NCBI RefSeq assembly: GCF_004194535.1
Contig: NZ_CP025781.1
Coordinates: 1,240,001-1,304,000 of the forward strand
Direction of reading: 5' to 3'
Length of the DNA stretch: 64,000 nucleotides
Source: Iodobacter fluviatilis
Lineage (GTDB): Bacteria; Pseudomonadota; Gammaproteobacteria; Burkholderiales; Chitinibacteraceae
Shown here: positions 19,915-32,960 of the stretch, piece by piece
Layout of the letters: every line of letters starts with the position of its first letter
Position numbering within the stretch: the first letter of the stretch is position 1
Notes under the pieces: generated by a model
What the model was told of the DNA's origin: nothing
Database searches by the model: none
The model's input: only the letters and a program-made list of their open reading frames with translations
Program-made: the position numbers and the translations under genes

Positions 19915-19950
19915 CAAACAAGGCAGCTTCGGCTGCCTTGTTTGTTATTT
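19915..19950 (+). terminator. Strong hairpin with TTCG loop
   Basis: caaacaaggcagc-ttcg-gctgccttgtttg is a perfect 13-bp stem with a stable UUCG tetraloop, followed by ttattt. It lies 175 bp after the H-NS-like stop and 60 bp before uvrD, and probably ends the H-NS-like transcript. Confidence 0.8.
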
Positions 19951-20011
19951 AGCCCCTACTAAATAGACTGCTAGCAGTACAATCCTCTCATCTTTACTGT
20001 GAATCCTTGCC

Positions 20012-22138
20012 ATGCCGCATCCCCTTACCGCAAATCTCAATCCAGAACAAGCCGCAGCCGTTGAGCTTCCTCCGGAACACGCCCTGATTTTGGCCGGTGC
20101 GGGTAGCGGCAAAACCAGTGTGTTAACAACGCGCATTGCTTGGCTGTTATCTACAGGACAATGCAGCCCCGCTGGTTTATTGTCAGTCACTTTTACCAAT
20201 AAAGCCGCAAAAGAAATGCTGCTCAGAATTACCTCCATGATGCCGCTTAATCCACGTGGATTATGGATGGGTACATTCCACGGATTATGTAATCGTATGC
20301 TGCGTTTACATTGGCGGGATGCTGGCTTACCCGAAGCTTTTGCAATTTTAGATTCTGCCGAACAACTTTCACTCATTAAGCGGATATTGAAAGCATTAAA
20401 TATAGATGATGAAAAATATCCAGCAAAAGTTTTACAACATTATATTAATGCCCATAAAGAAAATGGCCGCCGCGCAGGTGATGTAGATACTTGGGATGAT
20501 TACTCGCGCATGCTGCGATTAATTTATGAGGAATATGAAAAACAATGCCAACGGGAAGGCGTGGCAGATTTTTCTGAATTATTACTACGCTGTTACGAAT
20601 TACTTTCTAAAAATGAATCTTTACGGGCCCATTATCAAAGCCGTTTCCGACACATTTTAGTCGATGAATTTCAAGACACAAATAAACTCCAATATGCGTG
20701 GTTAAAGCTTTTGGCGGGCAAAGAGAATGCCCTCTTTGCCGTTGGCGATGATGACCAATCTATTTACGCATTCCGTGGTGCGAATGTGGGCAATATGCAT
20801 GATTTTCAAACTGAATTTTCCGTAAAGCACGTGATTCGCCTTGAGCAGAATTATCGATCGCAAGGCAATATTTTAGATGCCGCCAATGCCGTGATTGCAA
20901 ATAACCGTAATCGCTTAGGTAAAGAACTATGGACCAGCGAGCCAGCTGGCGAACCTATTCGCGTATTTGAAGCAGCCACAGATTTTGAAGAAGCCGCTTT
21001 TATTGTTGAAGAAGCACAGTCATTGATTAGAGATGGCAATCGGGCCAATGATATTGCCATTCTTTATCGCGCCAATGCCCAATCACGGGTAATTGAACAC
21101 GCACTATTTACCGCAGGGGTACCCTATCGCGTCTATGGTGGTTTACGCTTTTTTGAACGCCAAGAAATCAAACATGCCCTAGCTTACTTGCGTCTGATTG
21201 CCAATCCTGGCGACGATAACGCCCTGCTACGCGTCATGAACTTCCCCACCCGTGGCATTGGTGCCCGTACCATCGAAAGTATCCAAGAAAGCGCGCGTAA
21301 TGCCGGTACAAGCCTCTGGCAAGCCGCTTGCTCTGGAGCAGCAGGCCGTGGTGCCGCAGCGGTTAAGAAATTCGCTGAGATGATCGAAGGGATGCGCCAG
21401 CAAGCCACAGGGCTGGCGATGCCTGAATTGGTCGATATGATGCTTGATCTATCAGGCCTACGTGCACACTACAAAGCGGATAAAGAAGGCGAAGAACGCC
21501 TCGCCAACTTAGGTGAGCTCATCAATGCTGCCACTAATTTTGTGCAAGAAGATGAAAACAATCTCATCGCTTTTTTATCGCATGCCAGCCTAGAAGCCGG
21601 AGATCATCAAGCGGGTGCGCATGAAGAAGCCCTACAACTGATGACCGTGCACGCCTCAAAAGGCCTAGAGTTTCACGCGGTATTTTTATGTGGCCTAGAA
21701 GAAGGCTTATTCCCCCACGATAACAGCATGAATGATGCAAACGCAGTGGAAGAAGAACGCCGCTTAATGTATGTAGCCATTACCCGTGCTCGTCGCCGTC
21801 TTTACATTACACTGGCACAAAGTCGCATGCTGCACGGGCAAACGCGCTATGCCGTAGCTAGCCGCTTTATGCAAGAAATCCCCCAGCAACTTTTGAAGTT
21901 CTTAAACCGTGGGTATGCGCCACAGGGCTATTCAGGCCCAGCCACCCTTGCCAGCAAAATTAAATCACCTACGCCCGAGCATGGCTTGGCCATAGGAATG
22001 AATGTGGAGCATCCAAAGTTTGGCAGGGGCGTGGTGACCGATTATGAAGGGGGTGCCAGTGGTAATGTCCAAGTCAATTTTGCTGATGCAGGATCTAAAT
22101 GGCTTGCTGTGGCTTATGCAAAATTAAAAGCATTGTAA
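20012..22138 (+). CDS. uvrD: DNA helicase II (UvrD)
   Basis: ATP-dependent 3'-5' superfamily 1 helicase acting in nucleotide excision and mismatch repair. 708 aa (E. coli 720). Walker A is AGAGSGKT (28-35); motif II LVDEFQDTN, motif III VGDDDQSIYAFRGA, motif IV VIRLEQNYRS, motif V TVHASKGLEF and motif VI YVAITRARRRL follow in order. The C-terminal Tudor-like module (VEHPKFGRGVVTDYEGGASG) marks UvrD/PcrA rather than Rep. No strong ribosome site is seen before the ATG. Confidence 0.94.
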   Translation: MPHPLTANLNPEQAAAVELPPEHALILAGAGSGKTSVLTTRIAWLLSTGQCSPAGLLSVTFTNKAAKEMLLRITSMMPLNPRGLWMGTFHGLCNRMLRLHWRDAGLPEAFAILDSAEQLSLIKRILKALNIDDEKYPAKVLQHYINAHKENGRRAGDVDTWDDYSRMLRLIYEEYEKQCQREGVADFSELLLRCYELLSKNESLRAHYQSRFRHILVDEFQDTNKLQYAWLKLLAGKENALFAVGDDDQSIYAFRGANVGNMHDFQTEFSVKHVIRLEQNYRSQGNILDAANAVIANNRNRLGKELWTSEPAGEPIRVFEAATDFEEAAFIVEEAQSLIRDGNRANDIAILYRANAQSRVIEHALFTAGVPYRVYGGLRFFERQEIKHALAYLRLIANPGDDNALLRVMNFPTRGIGARTIESIQESARNAGTSLWQAACSGAAGRGAAAVKKFAEMIEGMRQQATGLAMPELVDMMLDLSGLRAHYKADKEGEERLANLGELINAATNFVQEDENNLIAFLSHASLEAGDHQAGAHEEALQLMTVHASKGLEFHAVFLCGLEEGLFPHDNSMNDANAVEEERRLMYVAITRARRRLYITLAQSRMLHGQTRYAVASRFMQEIPQQLLKFLNRGYAPQGYSGPATLASKIKSPTPEHGLAIGMNVEHPKFGRGVVTDYEGGASGNVQVNFADAGSKWLAVAYAKLKAL

Positions 22139-22170
22139 TGCCTAAGCTTATTTTTGATTTTTGAATTGAT

Positions 22171-22235
22171 AGAGGCTAGTTACTTGGCTATAGCTTAAAG
22201 TGAACAAGCATATAGGCAAGCTAGCCTCTTTAATT
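22171..22235 (+). terminator. Terminator-like hairpin after uvrD
   Basis: Outer stem agaggctag/ctagcctct (9 bp) encloses an inner stem cttggctata/tataggcaag (9 of 10). The second outer arm is followed by ttaattta. It begins 32 bp after the uvrD stop. Confidence 0.65.
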
Positions 22236-22315
22236 TACTCTATAGACCTTACTCATTACCTTGGTCGGTCTTAAGCGGGCCACGGCATACACCCTACCTA
22301 CAAGCCTCAAACCCT

Positions 22316-24004
22316 ATGGCTGAAAAAATTAGCTCCTTCTCGGTAATCTCCTCAGCCACGGCCAAGCGTAAAGCGGCCAACGGCATTCCTGACATCGCCA
22401 GTTTGCAAGTTTTAGTGATCGATCCTCTGGCGGAAATTCGTACCACCGTTGGGATGACCCTCGGCCAATATGGCACCAGCCATATAGATCATGCCAGCAA
22501 CAGCAACGAGGCCTTAACAAGCATCCGTCGGATTAAATATGACTTGGTACTGTGCGAATATGATTTAGGCACAGGGCAAGATGGTTTATTTCTATTTGAT
22601 GAGGCGCGCCGTAATGATTTGCTCAAGGCTTCATCTATTTTTATCATTATGACCGCCGAGCGAAGCGCCCAAAAAGTACTCGGAGCCGCCGAACAATCCC
22701 CCGATAGCATTTTACTCAAGCCATTTACCAGTGAGATGCTCTACGGCCGTATCCTTACCGCCCTGCAAAAAAAAGTACGCTTTAAATTAGTGGATGAAAC
22801 CATCATGGCCCACGATTTTTTAACGGCGATCCAGCTTTGCATCAAGGCAGCCAAAACCAGTGGCGATTACGCTATCGACTTTTTGCGGCTACAAATTCAC
22901 TTATTACTCCGAATTGGCGATTGGGTTAGTGTTCGAGACCAATGTCGGCAACTGCTCGTAGAACAAGATTTACCTTGGGCAAAAATGGCACTAGGTAAAG
23001 CCTTATATCAACTAAAAGGCTATTCAGAAGCAACATCTGTCTTTAAAGCCATTATGAGCGAGCATGCACATGCTCTTGAGGCCTACGATTGGCTTGCCCG
23101 CGCCCAACAAGCCATGGGTGACGACCAAGCCGCTAAAGAGACCTTGCAACGCGCCATTGTTAAATCGCCCTTTGTCGCCACAAGGCAGCGACAGCTCGGC
23201 GATGTTGCTTTGCGTAGTGGCGATTTAGCCACGGCTGAAACAGCCCTGCTGGAAACAGTTAAAATTGCTCGGCATTCATTCTTGCGTGATCCAAGCGATT
23301 ACGGGCAATTAGCTGACGTACAAATTAGCAGAGGCGATGTGGTAGCAGCACGACGTACCGTCGCGGAGGTAAGAAAGGACTTTAAAGACCCCGAGGTCGT
23401 GATTTTAGCCGATGCGCTTGATGCAGATATCTCTATGCAGGTGGGTGAAGTAGAAAGTGCTCAGAACCAGCTTAATATTGCACTATCGCAGCTGGTGCAA
23501 CTCAAGTTTCCCCCCAGCCCAACGGTTGGCTTAGCTTTAGCCAAGGCTTGTTTTAATCAACAAAGGGAGGCACTGGCAGAAATTGTGGTGCGTAATCTGC
23601 TAAAAAATCGCCATGACGATTTATCCTTAGCGGCAAAAATTACCGCGCTGTATCAGCAGCAGGGCAAGCCTGAACAAGCCGAGCTCCTGATCAAAGAAAA
23701 CACGGCCAGCATTGTTGCCCTCAATAATGAAGCGGTACAGCTCGCTCGGAGTGGCAATTTAGCAGGGGCAGCCGAGCGTTTCATCCGTGCAGCAACCGAG
23801 ATGCCAGGCAATTTGCAAGTCTTGCTCAATACCGTCAATGCGCTACTGGCCCACACCAACCAACACGGCTGGCATCTAGAATGGATGCAATTAAGCCATG
23901 AGTTTCTACAACGCATCCACGAACTTGATCCGATCAATGGCAGAGGCTTACAGCTGCAAGAGTTTTATCGTAAAACTAAAATACGCTATGACATAACTAA
24001 CTGA
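22316..24004 (+). CDS. Degenerate receiver domain fused to TPR repeats
   Basis: 562 aa cytoplasmic protein. Residues about 28-150 form a CheY-like receiver (LQVLVIDPLAEIRTTVGMTL ... MTAERS ... LLKPF), and the rest is a run of tetratricopeptide helices (about 200-560), a protein-interaction scaffold. The usual phospho-acceptor Asp is replaced by Glu81 (LVLCEYDLG), so it may be locked in an active-like state and not be phosphorylated. A single-domain STAS protein follows 122 bp downstream; the two may act together. Start chosen as the first ATG; no clear ribosome site. Partner kinase and output unknown. Confidence 0.82.
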   Translation: MAEKISSFSVISSATAKRKAANGIPDIASLQVLVIDPLAEIRTTVGMTLGQYGTSHIDHASNSNEALTSIRRIKYDLVLCEYDLGTGQDGLFLFDEARRNDLLKASSIFIIMTAERSAQKVLGAAEQSPDSILLKPFTSEMLYGRILTALQKKVRFKLVDETIMAHDFLTAIQLCIKAAKTSGDYAIDFLRLQIHLLLRIGDWVSVRDQCRQLLVEQDLPWAKMALGKALYQLKGYSEATSVFKAIMSEHAHALEAYDWLARAQQAMGDDQAAKETLQRAIVKSPFVATRQRQLGDVALRSGDLATAETALLETVKIARHSFLRDPSDYGQLADVQISRGDVVAARRTVAEVRKDFKDPEVVILADALDADISMQVGEVESAQNQLNIALSQLVQLKFPPSPTVGLALAKACFNQQREALAEIVVRNLLKNRHDDLSLAAKITALYQQQGKPEQAELLIKENTASIVALNNEAVQLARSGNLAGAAERFIRAATEMPGNLQVLLNTVNALLAHTNQHGWHLEWMQLSHEFLQRIHELDPINGRGLQLQEFYRKTKIRYDITN

Positions 24005-24126
24005 CCCCAAGTATTAGTTAGTTAATAATGAACTCCCAGCAAAAGTCAAAATGCATCTCTACAATGAAGAGAGTGTAAAACCTCTAGGCTTGCTAAACTG
24101 AATTGAGATTAACGAAGGAAACAATC

Positions 24127-24426
24127 ATGCAAACCAGTACTAAGATTGATAATAACAAAGGTCGCATCATGCTGAACGGCAACTTCACGTTTGAATCACA
24201 TCGTGAGTTCAAGCAAGCCACTACTGCCGCACTAGAAACCCCTGGTCTGACCGAGTTAGAGATGGATTTTAGTGCGGTGGACTACATGGACTCAGCGGCA
24301 TTAGGCATGCTATTGCTATTAAATGAACGCGCCAATGGTCGAAAAGTCACCTTAGTTAACTGCCGTGGAACCGTCAAAGCCGTGCTAGAAATTGCCAACT
24401 TTGGCAAAATTTTCGAAATAAAATAA
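24127..24426 (+). CDS. Single-domain STAS protein (anti-anti-sigma type)
   Basis: 99 aa STAS domain of the SpoIIAA/RsbV type. The conserved phosphorylatable serine is Ser56 in VDYMDSAALGML. In such proteins the unphosphorylated form binds an anti-sigma factor or other partner. ATG at 24127 is chosen because aagga lies 9 bp before it; an in-frame TTG at 24103 has no such site. No anti-sigma kinase gene is nearby; the receiver-TPR gene just upstream is the best candidate partner. Confidence 0.88.
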   Translation: MQTSTKIDNNKGRIMLNGNFTFESHREFKQATTAALETPGLTELEMDFSAVDYMDSAALGMLLLLNERANGRKVTLVNCRGTVKAVLEIANFGKIFEIK

Positions 24427-24520
24427 CTGATGTTACGCAGGCCTTTAGGTGGAATGCGCTCTGCAGCTGATTGAGAAAACCCTAACCCATTGATTTTTCA
24501 TAATGGGTGCGTAACATCAG
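24427..24520. repeat. 94-bp inverted repeat after the STAS gene
   Basis: ctgatgttacgca (24427-24439) recurs exactly inverted at 24508-24520, and acccat/atgggt pair inside (24485-24508). It begins one base after the STAS stop codon. Could be a terminator-like structure or a small palindromic insertion; only one copy in the window. Confidence 0.5.
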
Positions 24521-24539
24521 TAAAATAATTACCAACAAA

Positions 24540-24566
24540 AAGGCACCGCTTTACCTGCGGTGCCTT
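24540..24566 (-). terminator. Rho-independent terminator of the AI-2E-family gene
   Basis: On the minus strand aaggcaccgc and gcggtgcctt form a 10-bp stem with a 7-nt loop, followed by ttttgttgg. It is 27 bp after the stop of the minus-strand permease gene. Confidence 0.85.
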
Positions 24567-24593
24567 ACCTCTTCCAATAAAGACTCTCACCCT

Positions 24594-25649
24594 TCAAACA
24601 CTTTCAGCCCCTTTAACCCAGCTTCCCAGCAAGGTATAGCAAACGGCCAGCAGGGTTGGGCCTAAAAACACGCCTAATAAACCAAATGCCAAAGCACCAC
24701 CCAATACACCAAATAAAATCAAAATAAAGGGTAAATCGCTTTCCTTACCAATAAAGAGCGGCTTAACCACATTATCTGCAGTACCCACCACCACCACCAT
24801 CCATATGGCTAGAAACACCGCCCAGCCTGTATGTCCCTGTTGATACAACCACGCCGCCGCAGGTAAACCAATTAAACCTGGCCCACCTGGTAATAAAGAC
24901 AAAAAGCAACTAGCGAAGCCAAGTGTTAATGAATTAGGTACGCCAGCAATTAAAAAACCAAACCAAGCCAATATGCCTTGCACTAAGGCTGTACCTAAGA
25001 AGCCATAAACAACCCCTCTTACTGTACCGCCCGCGACATTCAACAATGACTCTGCTTTATCCCCCGCAATACGCCGCATTGCCCCTTTCAACCATGCGGC
25101 AGCGCTTTCACCATGCAGATAAAAGAAAAAAGCCACAATTAAACTTAAAGCCAATAACAAAAATCCACCACCAACAATCCCACCAAAGCGTAATAAACCT
25201 GCAGCGACAGGGCCGCTCAAGCCTCGAATACGCTCCAATAGCTGAGGGTCTCCTTGACCTAATTTAAGCCAGAAACCATTTAGCAATTCACCAAGATAAG
25301 GAAAGGTACTAACCCATGCAGGTAAAACAGGCCAGCCCGCTTCAAATTGCAGTCTTACTGTTTTAATTAAAAAACCAGCTTGGCTCGCAAATTCAACCCC
25401 AGCGAGTAACAAAGGCAAAACCAAAAAAGTCAGTAAGGCGCTAATAAGCAGCAAAGCAGCCATAAAGCGGCGGCCTCGGCACAGCCTAACTAGCCACTGA
25501 AAAGGTCTCCATGTGGAGTAAACCAAAATAGCGGCCCAAATTACCGAAGCTAAAAAGGGAGACATGATCATCAAGCCAAGCCATATAAGCGCTCCCATAG
25601 CCAGCAGTGCAGCTAATGGCTCAATTAAATCAGAACTTTGAATTCGCAT
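24594..25649 (-). CDS. AI-2E family transporter (UPF0118)
   Basis: Polytopic inner-membrane protein, 351 aa from the chosen start. Family members have been linked to autoinducer-2 export (TqsA) or sodium/proton exchange, so the substrate is open. Visible are hydrophobic helices near the N-terminus, a middle soluble stretch (about 115-150), and the family-typical C-terminal part with PGGPGLIGLPAA, GTADNVVKPLFIG and LGVFLGPTLLA. ATG at 25649 is preferred over an upstream in-frame TTG at 25661; ribosome sites are weak for both. Confidence 0.85.
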   Translation of the reverse strand: MRIQSSDLIEPLAALLAMGALIWLGLMIMSPFLASVIWAAILVYSTWRPFQWLVRLCRGRRFMAALLLISALLTFLVLPLLLAGVEFASQAGFLIKTVRLQFEAGWPVLPAWVSTFPYLGELLNGFWLKLGQGDPQLLERIRGLSGPVAAGLLRFGGIVGGGFLLLALSLIVAFFFYLHGESAAAWLKGAMRRIAGDKAESLLNVAGGTVRGVVYGFLGTALVQGILAWFGFLIAGVPNSLTLGFASCFLSLLPGGPGLIGLPAAAWLYQQGHTGWAVFLAIWMVVVVGTADNVVKPLFIGKESDLPFILILFGVLGGALAFGLLGVFLGPTLLAVCYTLLGSWVKGAESV

Positions 25650-25740
25650 AATCACTCGCAAATAAGCATCCAGAATAGACGCTTGCTAGCATAACTTATT
25701 GCGAGCGAATAACGCGTGAATTGCAGGTTAAAATGTAAAT

Positions 25741-26043
25741 TTAATCGTGGTATAAGTGAAAATACTTCTTTGATTGAGCGATAAGTCGAGAAACAATCAC
25801 TGCAACTTGATGACGCCCAGCAATAGAATTAATGTCTTTATCACACTCTTCTAATGCTGCATGGATTTCACATGCCAAATGAAATAATACGTTTTTCTCC
25901 TGCAATGGAGCCATTGGTAGATAGTAGTTAATTTCATCAACAATATGATCAGCAAGCTCATTCGAATACTGCACAGGAGATGTCAAAATACGCTCGTACA
26001 AACGCACGCCGATCACACCAAGCGCAAGCAGCTGGGTGGCCAT
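25741..26043 (-). CDS. Unknown 100 aa protein
   Basis: Not recognised. A real gene is likely because aggag stands 8 bp before the ATG and composition is normal. Predicted mostly helical: a hydrophobic start (MATQLLALGVIGVRLYERI) that could be a short membrane segment, then a charged region with LACEIHAALEECDKDINSI. Three His near the end (YFHLYHD). It follows the rRNA operon terminator and precedes the AI-2E-family gene in the same direction. Confidence 0.6.
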   Translation of the reverse strand: MATQLLALGVIGVRLYERILTSPVQYSNELADHIVDEINYYLPMAPLQEKNVLFHLACEIHAALEECDKDINSIAGRHQVAVIVSRLIAQSKKYFHLYHD

Positions 26044-26304
26044 GATTTAACTCCTATTTAGTAAGCATTAGTTTACTCTAGTCTTATCTTCACACCACCA
26101 TAGCACCTCCCGTCGGATGGCAAAACCCAATGGCAATGCAACGCTTTTATTAATAAATCTACCGCTATTCCAATATTCTTTTATCAAAACACAGTGTAAT
26201 AAATAGTTAGCAACATGTAATCTACACATCAAATACAAGAAGCAAATCACTGCACGTTTTAAGCAGTTCACTTTCTACCAGCAGCCACATTTTTTCCGCA
26301 AAAA
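26044..26304. other. Gene-free stretch between the 100 aa gene and the rRNA terminator
   Basis: AT-rich, no credible ORF, no strong palindrome. It should hold the promoter of the minus-strand 100 aa gene, but I cannot single one out. Confidence 0.4.
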
Positions 26305-26340
26305 ACAAAAACCCCGCCTCTTTCGAGTACGGGGGTTTTG
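26305..26340 (-). terminator. rRNA operon terminator
   Basis: On the minus strand caaaacccccg...gcggggtttttg forms a GC-rich stem with the internal tactcgaaagag portion, followed by ttttttgcgg. It lies 15 bp after the 5S gene. Confidence 0.8.
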
Positions 26341-26355
26341 TTTACGGCTTAGGGT

Positions 26356-26470
26356 GTCTGGCAATGACCTACTTTCACACAGGTAATCTGCACTATCATC
26401 GGCGCTAAGGTGTTTCACTGTCCTGTTCGGGATGGGAAGGAGTGGGGCCACCTCGCTATGGTCGCCAGAC
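26356..26470 (-). rRNA. rrf: 5S ribosomal RNA
   Basis: 115 nt beginning tctggcgaccatagcgaggt and ending gtcattgccagac on the minus strand; the two ends pair as the helix I of 5S. It contains the conserved ccatcccgaac and gatgatagt segments. Ends estimated to within a few bases. Confidence 0.93.
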
Positions 26471-26620
26471 TTTAACGGGTTAACTCGTTGCACTTATTGC
26501 TCTGCAACGCGTTCAGTTCAATAGAAGAAGTAATATATTGCTTTGTATTGCTTGTTTCTCAAATTTAGTTTTCTAATCTGGGTAGATTATACCGTCGCAC
26601 ACACGCGCTTCAGGTTATAG

Positions 26621-31442
<4,822 letters not shown>

Positions 31443-31627
31443 AATCGCTAAGCTAGTACTTACTGGCTTACTTTATTCGGCACATCCATCGCTGAATGCG
31501 CCTTACTAATGCAAGCACTTGTTTCGCTTCCGAATCAAGCACTCACACTCATCGACTGTATTTTTTTAAAGATCATTCGCTACTGCTAGAACACCGTGTT
31601 GCTGTGTGCGCTGCAGCGAGAGGCCGA

Positions 31628-31656
31628 AATATACGGGCCTTGGCCTGTGAGGTCAA
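31628..31656 (-). promoter_or_regulatory. rRNA operon promoter
   Basis: -35 ttgacc (31651-31656), 17-bp spacer, -10 tatatt (31628-31633), then a GC-rich discriminator tcggcctc, as in stringently controlled rRNA promoters. The transcript would start about 180 nt before 16S and carry the boxA-like element. Confidence 0.7.
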
Positions 31657-31668
31657 CCACTACCGCAC

Positions 31669-31690
31669 AAAAAAAGCCTAGTAATAGGCT
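31669..31690 (-). terminator. Small terminator upstream of the rRNA promoter
   Basis: On the minus strand agcct-attact-aggct is followed by seven T. It sits between the rlmL terminator and the rRNA promoter and would block read-through into the rRNA operon. Confidence 0.6.
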
Positions 31691-31745
31691 AAGTGGTTGA
31701 TTTAAATATGCTGTATTTGTAAGCAGAAACACTAATTACAAAACA

Positions 31746-31773
31746 AACAAGCCGCTTCACGAAGCGGCTTGTT
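31746..31773 (-). terminator. Terminator of the condensin-rlmL operon
   Basis: Perfect 13-bp stem aacaagccgcttc/gaagcggcttgtt with a 2-nt gap, then gtttgttttg on the minus strand. It is 15 bp after the rlmL stop. Confidence 0.85.
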
Positions 31774-31787
31774 TTACATAGGGTAGA

Positions 31788-32960
31788 TTATTCGTCTGAA
31801 CCAGCGGGTTTGCGACGCATACCGCCTGCAACCATTTTATATTCAAATAATCGGCACTCTAAACCACCGTTATATAGCGGGGTACGTTTAGAGGCCTTAA
31901 GACCCATATGTTTAGTGATATCCATATCTGCAGTGAGGAAGTATGCCCTCCAGCCTGAGAAACGCTTTTTAAGCGCATCGCCCCACTGCGGATAAAGTGC
32001 AGCCAGTTTTTCTTTTTCATCCAAACGCACACCATAAGGTGGATTGGAGATCCAAACCCCTTCCATATCAACCGGTGGCTTGGCATCCATTGCATTAAGT
32101 TGCTTTAAATGAATGGTGTCATCAAAACGTGCGTAATCTAAATTGGCTTGAGCATGTGCAATCGCTACGGCAGCCACATCACTTCCATAAATAGGGAAAA
32201 TTTCTTTGGTTTCTGCTGCGCGTGCTGCTGCCACCAATTCTTGCCACATATCTTCGTTATGCAGACGCATTTTTTGGAAGGCGAATTCACGACGTGCACC
32301 TGGTGCGATTTTCCGAGCAATCATTGCGGCTTCGATGAGGAAAGTAGCCGAACCGCACATTGGATCGTAAAGCGCCTCAGCGGGAGTCCAGCCGATTAAG
32401 GAGAGGATGCCGGCCGCTAGATTTTCGCGCATCGGTGCATCCCCAGTTTCCACTCGGTAACCACGCTTAAACAACGCTTCACCCGAAGTATCTAAATACA
32501 GCGTTGCCATGCGATCAGTTAGATATAACTGAATACGCATATCTGGATCCGCAGTATCCACGCTTGGCCGCTTATCATTTTTTAAACGGAAGCGATCGCA
32601 GATGCCATCTTTAATCCGCAAAGCAACAAATTCTGGGCTGCGAATCTGCGGTACACGATAGGCAGTAACGCCTACCTTGATAGTGCAATCCACTGAAAAC
32701 AGCTCGGACCAATCTAAATCACGCGCCATAGCGTAGAGATCGTCTTCTGTTTTCCATGTTTTTTCTGCGACGCGCCACAGAATACGGCTGGCGATGCGAG
32801 ACTGTAAATTAGCCTCATACATCAGCGACCAAGAGCCAGCAAAACCGACGCCCCCCTCAGTCTGCTTGATTTGATCGGCCCCCAGTACTTCTAGCTCGGC
32901 AACGAGCGGGCCTTCTAAACCACGTGGGCAAGGCGCGAAAAAATGGAATACTTGTTTCAT
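31788..32960 (-). CDS. rlmL: 23S rRNA (guanine-N2) methyltransferase, RlmL-like
   Basis: Methylates a guanine base of 23S rRNA (G2445 in E. coli) using SAM. 390 aa: a THUMP RNA-binding domain (about 45-160) and a class I methyltransferase domain with motif I YDPMCGSATFLIEAA (D199) and catalytic motif IV SNPPYG (N306-P-P-Y309). It corresponds to the N-terminal half of E. coli RlmKL; the short form is usual in betaproteobacteria. Its ATG overlaps the stop of the SMC-like gene by 4 nt (ATGA), so translation is probably coupled. Ends with its own terminator before the rRNA operon. Confidence 0.88.
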   Translation of the reverse strand: MKQVFHFFAPCPRGLEGPLVAELEVLGADQIKQTEGGVGFAGSWSLMYEANLQSRIASRILWRVAEKTWKTEDDLYAMARDLDWSELFSVDCTIKVGVTAYRVPQIRSPEFVALRIKDGICDRFRLKNDKRPSVDTADPDMRIQLYLTDRMATLYLDTSGEALFKRGYRVETGDAPMRENLAAGILSLIGWTPAEALYDPMCGSATFLIEAAMIARKIAPGARREFAFQKMRLHNEDMWQELVAAARAAETKEIFPIYGSDVAAVAIAHAQANLDYARFDDTIHLKQLNAMDAKPPVDMEGVWISNPPYGVRLDEKEKLAALYPQWGDALKKRFSGWRAYFLTADMDITKHMGLKASKRTPLYNGGLECRLFEYKMVAGGMRRKPAGSDE

